DNA from: Euplotes cf. woodruffi 2 WChen-2021
Taxonomy: Eukaryota; Ciliophora; Spirotrichea; Euplotida; Euplotidae
Direction: 5' to 3'
Length of the DNA stretch: 24,748 bases
NCBI GenBank assembly: GCA_021441665.1
Contig: JAGYYN010039680.1
Coordinates: 1-24,748 of the forward strand
Position 1 is the stretch's first letter. The number at the start of each line of letters is the position of its first letter. This document shows, one piece after another, positions 17,835 to 24,748 of this stretch. The position numbers and the translations under genes are program-made. A model generated the notes under the pieces. That model searched no databases, was not told the origin of the DNA, and saw nothing but the letters and a program-made list of their open reading frames with translations.

Positions 17835-20581
17835 CTAGTAGTCTTCATCAGCGAAGGATATATTGTTATTTCCTTCTCTTTTCTGTTTTTTTGTTAGGAA
17901 ACATCCTGTCGAGCTTAGTCTCGTCAAACTTTACATCTTTTGGCGCAGGAGCGAGATCTAGCCTCCTGATTCGGTTGCTTGGAATACCTGATGTTGATTC
18001 TGTTTTCTTATTCATAAGTAAGGTCCCAGTCATCTAAAATATTTGCATAAATATAAAGTTAAGCAGATGAAAGCAAAGAAATTTGTATTTGAATATAGTT
18101 ACCTTCTTTTTCGGCTTCTTCATGATATTAGCTCTGCTTTCCATCATATTTACGCTTTCTTTAAGTTTCTGCTCCTGAACCACGATGTCCTTTGACCTCT
18201 TGGTGTTGAGCTTGCTTTCATTCTTGTACTTCTCTTGCTGGTATTCCTTTCGCGTGTCTTTGTAGTAGTGAGGACAGAGTTCAAACACCCACTCGATGTC
18301 GATTTCAGATACTTCTCGCATGTAAGCCCTCGTTGTGACGAACACGTCATTGTATATGATCCACTTTGGCTTGATGTTCGACAGAACGCTCGCTGGGTGG
18401 ATCTCAAGGACTTCATTGGACCGGATGTTCTTATACGTCCCGTTTATCTGCCTCAAAGCAATATTTTTAAAGAATCCAGTAATTAAGGATTTAAGTATCG
18501 ACGGTGGGTCGTCATAGTCGTCACTTTTGTTAATTTGCACACCCATGAGCCTTAAGTACTCCTTAAGTTGACTTTTGACTTTGAGGGCTTTAACAAGATT
18601 ACCTTCGTTGAGATAAAATTCTGCACAAAATTGCTTCCTGCCTGTCTTGCCTTTCTTGATAAAAGTATTGAAAATGTTAACGATAGTTATATGGTCTCCT
18701 TCAACTGCGCCGAGCTTTTTCTTTGTTTTAGAAATACGAACGGGATCAATATTTGTCTGAAAGATACTGTTCACCGAAAGGACAGACGCAATTGTTAGAA
18801 TCTCTTCAGTGCATTTGTACTCTTCTTTGTTCGAGTTTAAAATTGCAGCTCCAAATTTTGGATCGATTGGAAGTTCGACTAGCTTCATTCCAACATCTGT
18901 AAAAGCTTGATTGAAAGTGACATACCTTTTGTCAAGTCTACTTGATCGTCAATTGCTCCGAGGGAGTAGAGGATCTCGAGCGCAGTTACAAAACTCTCTT
19001 CATTTGGTTGATTTAAGTACCTATTTTTATTCAGAGAAATACCCTACTTAAAAGTCCAAATATTTTTGATCCCCAGTGCTTTTAATTTCAAGATCAAGAT
19101 TGTAAGGTCGGTCCTTAAAATCGAAGGCCTTGAGTATTGAGGCAGCACATTTTCAAAATACTGTTTAGTGCAGAGTCTAAATGATTTTCCAAATTTAGTT
19201 TTAGCTGCTGCTAATGATCTTCGTTCACAAGTCTCTTTACTGCTTGGAATAATCATATTGCCGTATTTTTCAAATCATCAGTCGATTGTATATCAAATAT
19301 TCGGAACTACTAGCGACGTATCTCCGATCAGAGCTGATGCGACGATCTATGAAGTTTACTCACGCAGTCTTACTTTTCTTTTGTAAACAGGAGTTGGCTT
19401 GAAGACCTCTTCAAGCTCTTCAGTTGAAAGACTGCTGTGCAAAGCAACTCAAATAAGGTCATCTCCTAGTTTGGATGCTATTTTAAACGCCTATTGATTC
19501 GTAAAATTTACATACCTCAATTTTTTGGAGAAACTCAGCGATTTCATTTGGTCCAGTTAAGAATAATTGAATGTCTCCATCGCTTTTTGTCATGTGGTGA
19601 ATCGAGTATATCGTTTCAACTGCTTTTTCGATGTAATTGTACGTTGGCTTTTCAAGGTAAAATATTTTTGGTATCGGTACAAAAAGCTTAATTCTTTGCA
19701 AGTAGTCAATGACAACTTGCTCAAATCGCGCTCTGAGACTGAGTGGAATACGATGGTTGTCTATTCTAAGAACTTTAAAGCTATTGCTCGGCTCGTTTCC
19801 CTCATAGCTCTCATTTTTAAATATTTCTTTAAGCTTGATTACGTCAAGAACTCTTGCAGTGTTAATCACAAGTTTTAAGTTCTTCCGCTGGCTCATGATC
19901 TTCTTCATTACTTCAGGAATGATATCGTTGAATGAGGAGTAGAATTCTACATAATTAGACTCTCAAATTTACCTCAAAGCTCCCGTTTTGTCAAAATCAC
20001 GACTTCATATTTAGATAAAAGCGGATCGATCATAATTTCTTTCATCAGCACTTCGTCAGTCACGACTTTGATCCTTGTGCTATGATCATTGAATTCAAGC
20101 TCAAAGTTAGTGGAGTATCCGACTTCTTGTCCGAGATTCAGACCTAAGTTAGCTGCTATTCTTCGTCATGCGTTGATTGCAGATATGTCACTATTCGTAG
20201 TTAGAGGTAAGTGCTTACGAAACGGTTGAAATAAGTATAGCCTTCCCCCGTTCTCTTGCCCACCCTGCTTTATATAAGTATTCTGGTATCTTAATAGTCT
20301 TCCCTGAGCCGGAGTCACCGTGTAATACTGTGACTGATCTAGATTTTACTACTTTAGGAATGGAAAGTCAATCAAAATTACCATGCTGATGTTCGATCAA
20401 TCGCATATAGAATCTCTGATTTATACCGATCGACTGGATGTGATGACAAACGCTGTGCAAAGTCAAACGTGTGAACGTCTTCAATCAGTTCAATTGTCTT
20501 TGGTCTGTTTTTAATTTCCATATTGATTCTAATAATTTGTATATTTTCAATGACATGTTTAAAAATATTTTTATCATTCAC
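17835..20581 (-). CDS. DHX35-like: DHX35-like DEAH-family protein with lost helicase motifs
   Basis: Nine exons (minus): 20581-20382, 20338-20219, 20190-19973, 19946-19516, 19490-19374, 19346-19048, 19020-18926, 18896-18103, 18033-17835, one +1 shift at AAA-TAA (17871-17866) and TAG at 17837-17835; 823 residues. Architecture follows DEAH helicases, closest by eye to DHX35: Walker A GDSGSGKT (74-81), YKAGWA, EVGYSTNF, TDEVLMKEIMIDPLL, then the C-terminal winged-helix, ratchet and OB part (EGDHITIVNIF; LEIHPASVLS; YMREVSEIDIEWVFEL). Motif II DEAH is TKRE (174-177), motif III SAT is replaced near NTAR (208-211), motif V is ASALIGDTS and motif VI QRAGRGGR is ERRSLAAA (403-410). Thus it may still bind a nucleotide but should not unwind RNA. 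One Cys codon is split TG|A by intron 1. DHX35 itself is a spliceosome-associated helicase; a structural role here is inference. Confidence 0.88.
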
Positions 20582-20726
20582 TTATTGTAAACTAGTTTAA
20601 CCATGTTGTTTAATTTCTAAATATATAATCGACCTTTGTTAGATGCAGGTTGAAAACTTCAATCCAAACCCTAATAATTTCTGAAGTCTACAAATATAGT
20701 GATAAATTGTTTATTCAAGCTCTGTC
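20582..20726. other. Spacer between CHMP5 and DHX35-like genes
   Basis: 145 AT-rich bases. It holds a 10-bp palindrome (AAACTAGTTT) near its left end and a TTCAAT at 20658-20663. Nothing else is recognised. Confidence 0.45.
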
Positions 20727-21362
20727 TTAATTCATGACATCATTAAGGATGTCCTCCTCTTCCTTCCTGTTCTTTTCAGCCATACTTTTGCCGGATACTT
20801 TGCCAGTCATTTCCTCCATAGCGAGTTCTTCATCGAGTTCATTGAGTTCATCAAGCATTTCGTCTTCGTCGATTTCGACTCCGAAGTCTCTGCTCATCAT
20901 ATCGTTGATTTCCTCCTGATCGGCCATCATATCAGCCATGTTGTCGTACATATCCTCGAGGTCATTGTAGTCGATTTTTGCCATTTCAGCTTGCTGGGCC
21001 TTGGTGGCAGCTGACATCGCCTGGAACATGCTGATGTTGCTTTGGATCGACTCGCTGGTGAACTGAACCTGGTCGACGTTAAACTGCTGATTTTGGAGTA
21101 CTCCAAGCTGCTTTTCGTACATCTTCCTTCTTCTAATAATATTCAAGGCCTTGTTCTGGACAGACTTCTTGCTAGTCTTGCTTGCTCTTTTCAGTTGTTC
21201 GAGCACTGGCTTGAGCTCTTCATTGCACTTCTTGATCTTAGCCTCGATGACATTCGCTCTCGAGCCGAGGTTCGCAGAAGTCTCTCCAAGAGTGGGGACT
21301 GGTTCTTTAGGAGCTTCTTCCTTTTTATTGCTTTTCTTCGATCCTCCGAATAATGCCTTCAT
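20727..21362 (-). CDS. CHMP5: ESCRT-III subunit CHMP5/Vps60
   Basis: Single exon, 211 residues (MKALFGGSKKSNKKEEAP), TAA at 20727-20729. The Snf7-type fold is evident: a basic N-terminal helix (ANVIEAKIKKCNEELKPVLE), then KNKALNII-like QNKALNIIRRRKMYEKQL, matching human CHMP5 KQKALRVLKQKRMYEQQ, FNVDQVQFTSESIQ matching FNMEQANYTIQSL, and an acidic C-terminal half (DYNDLEDMYDNMADMMADQ; DEDEMLDELNELDEEL) matching the CHMP5 autoinhibitory region. Vps60 acts with Vta1 to regulate Vps4 in endosomal sorting and membrane scission. Human CHMP5 is 219 residues. No intron, UGA codon or shift site. Identity as CHMP5 rather than another CHMP rests on the MYE motif and the ELDEDD-like segment. Confidence 0.93.
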   Translation of the reverse strand: MKALFGGSKKSNKKEEAPKEPVPTLGETSANLGSRANVIEAKIKKCNEELKPVLEQLKRASKTSKKSVQNKALNIIRRRKMYEKQLGVLQNQQFNVDQVQFTSESIQSNISMFQAMSAATKAQQAEMAKIDYNDLEDMYDNMADMMADQEEINDMMSRDFGVEIDEDEMLDELNELDEELAMEEMTGKVSGKSMAEKNRKEEEDILNDVMN

Positions 21363-22316
21363 TTTGCTAATTTTTAATCACTCAACCAATGATATTATAT
21401 AATAAAAATGGGATTTTATTATTTGCGGTTTGGGGCCTGTTGGGGTGGGATGAGTGATAGGGAGTTATGAGGGGGTATTTGGGAATGCACAGATGGATGA
21501 GATTAAGGGGAGGATAATGCAACATTTGAAAGAAGTTTAGTTGAGATGGATTTTGAGGGAGATAGGAGTTTGAAGAGAGGATATTGGTGATTTTGGTAGG
21601 GAGGAGGAATGATGAGGTTGATTGGGATTTATGGAAGATGTAGGGGAGGAGTTTTAGGTGCGGTATTTTTTTGGTGCTGAATTTGGACATTTTTAGGAGA
21701 TTTGGTTGAAATTTATGTATTGATTATTTTTTATTGGTTTTTTTGGATATTTTTGTAATGATGTTTAAGCTAAATTTTATTTTTTTAGAGTGTACTTTGT
21801 TAAATTAACTTTTATATAATTATGAATATTGTATTTTTAATATCAGACTACTTGATTTTTAAATTAATTCAGGATCGATTGGATATATATACATAGTTGA
21901 AACTAGTTTTTTTTTTTACTTGACAATAAATTATAAATATCTCTCCAATTACTTCATATTTATGTTATAATAATATTCAACAAACAATGGTTTTAATATT
22001 TAAAAACATACGCAACATAAGGACTAAAGCTAATTAATCATTTTTAATTACCAAAAAGCTCCCAATATTAAAATGCTTAAAAAATCGGTAATAAAATACT
22101 TAAAGTCTAATTTACATATTTTATACTCAAATTTCAAAACTAAAAATAAATTGAACTTTAATCATTTTATCAAATATTCTTAAACAGTACTTTACTTCTA
22201 ACCCGCCTCCAGTTTATACTCCTCCATATCCTAACCCTTACAACCCCACAGTCCCAATGAACTCCCTTTAAATATAAATTATTGATTTCAATAATAAATA
22301 ATCGATCACTCTCCAA
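21363..22316. other. Divergent spacer with G-rich block and AT-rich centre
   Basis: 954 bases without a convincing gene. About 21415-21720 is G-rich and C-poor on the plus strand, directly upstream of CHMP5. About 21730-22185 is very AT-rich. About 22190-22270 is C-biased, upstream of gene I. AATTGAACTT (22149-22158) and TTCAAT (22287-22292; its complement TATTGAAATC fits HATTGAAaHH fully) lie near the gene I start. A 102-codon minus-strand frame (21382-21690) is open only because G is scarce on that strand, and I do not call it. Confidence 0.6.
21415..21720 (+). other. G-rich, C-poor tract upstream of CHMP5
   Basis: Runs of GGGG recur with hardly any C, like the block at 770-1060. On the CHMP5 coding strand this is a C-rich leader. 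Role unknown: promoter region, unstable G-rich DNA or subtelomeric sequence are possible. Confidence 0.5.
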
Positions 22317-24748
22317 ATGTCTCAAAACCTGTATAAGAATACAAACACGATGAACTCGATCGTCATCGACGACTACAACAACCTGCACAGTCCCAATATG
22401 AATCAGACCGCAGGATATGGGACTGGCAACGAACAGGTATCTTTCTGTTGTAAATTTTGCATCCACATGGACAAATATTAATCAGCCATTTGTAGACTTG
22501 CCTGATATTCGACCAGATCAGGGCAGATCAGCAGTACTTCACAATAAGTAGGTCTTTGCATTTAGTCTACCGAGCAGCAGCGTTGCTCAACTCGAATGTA
22601 AAATACACGAATTCACCAGTTTACATCATAGATTTCGAGGAGTTCAAATAGCTTTTTGAATACAAATCCAAATCAGATGCTTAGCTACCTCAGTGAAAAC
22701 AACACCAACTCGTATTTGCTGCAGCAGACGCTCGAGAGAGAAGAACAGTTCCAAAAGTGGGTCAACGTAATCGAGTTTATACTGGGTAAGTTGCTCAACT
22801 CTTAGAATATGCTTTTAACTATGCAAAAGCACAGTCGTTTGATTGATAATTCTCAGCCTCTTAGTGATTCTTTAATATTTCGGACTTAGAAAGAAATCGC
22901 GAATTGATCGACACGATGGAAGAGTCTTTCTTTCAGCTCTCTGACCTCAAAGACACCTGCTGAATGCTCACGAATGAAGTCGAAAACCTCAGAATCGTAA
23001 TTAAAAAGAAAGAAAAGAGCGAAGATCAGATGAAAGAGTACATTGAAGACTACGAATCGCAAATCTCCGAGATTCGAACCGAGCTCAGGCTAAAAGACGA
23101 TATTATCTATCGACTTAAGCACCGAGACATGGACCGGATTGAGCAGTTGCATATGAAAGACGCTGAGCATGAAGACTTCGATAGCGAAGAGCTTGATTTT
23201 CCCACCGAGAATATCTCGATCAAAGATAAAATGGCTTCAATGTATTTTGACAAACAAGAGGAAAATAAAACCCTCAAAAATGACCTGCACAATGCAAACA
23301 ACCGAATGACTGAAATCAAGCAGCAGATCAAGCAGGATCAGGAAAGATTCGATGATGTGTCCGAAGAGCTCAAAATACTGAAAAGTCACTTCTACGCACT
23401 TGAAAAGGAAAAAGGAATCAGCGACCAAAAAATAAAAAACTTGCAGTTTAAAAATGATAATTTACAAAAAGATATTTCTTTGTATAAGAAAAGTTGAGAT
23501 GAAATGGAGACGACTATTGAAAATTTAGAAAAATAAATGAGTAAATTTAGAGGATCAGGTGAGGAACTTGACTATTCAAGTTAAATCGCATTCAAATATT
23601 CAAAATGACAGAATGTTTCAAAACCCAAATCTTAACATCACTCGTATTTCAAATATGTAAGAGTTTAGTGTAATTTTTACTGACCGAGTTAAAATATAGA
23701 AATAAGTTTATGCTTCAGTCTTCGATGAGGTCGGAAAGTCCATTAACAGCATTAAAAAGCCCAGTTCAAATCAAAGCTAAAAAACCGAGTCAGTCGAAGA
23801 AATAAAAGACTACATCGGAGACATAAAAGCCACCAGCAAAGTATGAGTGCAAGGTCGCGAATATTAGACGATTCAAACGTAATGCAAAATATTACAGAAG
23901 ACACATCACAGGCGTCTTCAGCTGTGAGTTCCCACAAGCGGTCAATATCAAAAGACCAGTTGAAGAAGCTCCCACGAAAGCTGCCACATCCAATGCTGAA
24001 CTCTTCATATGCAAATTTCACAAGGAGGTACAGCAAGATGCTGATGACGCAGCTTGAGACTGTCGAGGACATAGAAGAGAAGAACTCAACTAGTCAGTGC
24101 ACAAGCGCCCAACAAAACAACTTAAAAGACATCGGCAAGGCAAAGGCAGATTTGAAAAACAGACTTTCCAGAGACTTCTTCCAAGATCACGAAGAAGACG
24201 TTTCTATTGAGTTCAAAGACCAAGAAGTCGATTTGGATAAATAAAACTCCGTTTAAAACTATCTTAGAGCCAGTTCCGAACGACTGATCTGAGCCTAGTG
24301 CTCTCAACATGAACGAAAGCGAGTTTGGAATGAACGGGGAAAGCTGAGTCATCATTGAAAGAGACGAGTCGTACTTAGCGAACCAGTTATCATTTATCAG
24401 GCCTATTGATTTCAACCGCTCAATTATAAACCAATCTGAAATCGCACAGGAAGCAATGAACGAAAACTCAGGTTTTCTTAATAAAACGAATATATCTGTA
24501 CTTAAAGGAAAATACTACGCTGAAAATGGATTTGATCAGATAGACGAAGAAAACGAGCTTTCGAGCTCTATTTTTGAATACTCTAAAGACGAGCCAAACA
24601 TGAAGTTCAAGTCTTCACCAAAAACGCCTCACAAAACAGATGCTGAAGAAGTCGATGATCCTGCGACAATATAAGTAAATTTTTAAACTCTGTCGACGAT
24701 ATTAATGAAATCCAATACGAGCCATCTCAAATTGTGGAGCGGAAGATA
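22317..24748 (+). CDS. Gene I: coiled-coil protein, at least four frameshifts, 3' end outside window
   Basis: Not recognised. From ATG 22317 (MSQNLYKNTNTMNSI) exons are 22317-22436, 22486-22547, 22566-22597, 22632-22785, 22890-23656, 23700 to the edge; about 725 residues are visible. Shift sites: AAA-TAG at 22646, AAA-TAA at 23531, 23800 and 24239. At 24669 ATA-TAA ends the frame, yet the +2 frame (FLNSVDDINEIQYEPSQI) stays open to the edge, so a +2 shift or an unseen intron is needed. Residues of the fifth exon form a long coiled coil (ELIDTMEESFFQLSDLK through LRLKDDIIYRLKHRD to LKNDLHNANNRMTEIKQQIK), suggesting a dimeric structural protein. The C-terminal third is acidic and Ser-rich. The 18-nt intron 22548-22565 is the weakest splice call; the AAA-TAG shift depends on it. 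Confidence 0.68.

Noticed and set aside
13810-20581. UGA as Trp (Blepharisma-like code)
   Set aside because: Zinc-ligand positions in the SIZ1-like gene and the IDC motif of the DEAH-like protein need Cys; Trp is already encoded by UGG in the same genes.
21382-21690. 102-codon minus-strand frame just upstream of CHMP5
   Set aside because: The strand is almost free of G, which removes most stops; the peptide is Pro/Leu/Ser-rich without recognisable features.
22646-22651. Alternative splicing of gene I that avoids the AAA-TAG shift
   Set aside because: It gives the same downstream frame but a less protein-like upstream peptide; kept only as an alternative.

Overview
This window looks like nuclear DNA of a Euplotes-type spirotrich ciliate. 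Three signs read directly from the sequence support this. (1) UGA is a sense codon and must mean Cys: in the PIAS/Siz-type gene (9943-11948) UGA supplies most of the zinc ligands of a PHD finger and an SP-RING, while UGG is used for Trp and UAA/UAG for termination. (2) Many genes continue only if the ribosome shifts +1 at AAA-UAA or AAA-UAG; I count about 20 such sites, including two or three AAG-UAA variants. This is the known Euplotes frameshift signal. (3) Introns are GT-AG and mostly 24-60 nt.

The DNA is AT-rich and carries 13 protein genes on both strands, with no rRNA, tRNA, CRISPR or transposon recognised. A 24.7-kb multigene stretch without telomeres is unlike the one-gene nanochromosomes of a Euplotes macronucleus. 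It therefore suggests micronuclear (germline) DNA or an unusual multigene macronuclear chromosome. An ATTGAA core, resembling the Euplotes chromosome-breakage motif, recurs near many gene borders but could partly be chance.

Layout: 1-207 end of NADP-isocitrate dehydrogenase (+); 208-1185 noncoding, a C-rich block followed by a G-rich block; 1186-2846 gene A (+) and 3105-5137 gene B (+), both unknown; 5643-6386 secreted thioredoxin-fold protein with a Pro/Ala linker (+); 6387-6960 spacer with a cluster of hairpins; 6961-9565 gene C, unknown (+); 9943-11948 SIZ1-like SUMO ligase (+); 12133-13752 gene E, unknown (+); 13810-14853 RPF2 ribosome biogenesis factor (-); 15146-17321 gene F with an NFKBIL1-like C-terminus (+); 17408-17788 secreted EF-hand protein (-); 17835-20581 DHX35-like protein whose helicase motifs are largely destroyed (-); 20727-21362 CHMP5/Vps60 ESCRT-III subunit (-); 21363-22316 spacer with a G-rich block; 22317 to the right edge, gene I, a coiled-coil protein (+, incomplete).

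Two gene classes stand out. The short conserved genes (RPF2, CHMP5, EF-hand, secreted Trx-fold) have no introns and no frameshift sites. The fast-evolving, Ser/Asn/Lys-rich genes (A, B, C, E, F, I) have four to eight introns and one to four frameshift sites each. The genes do not form an obvious pathway; their adjacency looks like ordinary germline order. Exon borders were assigned by hand from frame, GT-AG ends and protein-likeness, and each of the larger models closes to a whole number of codons.
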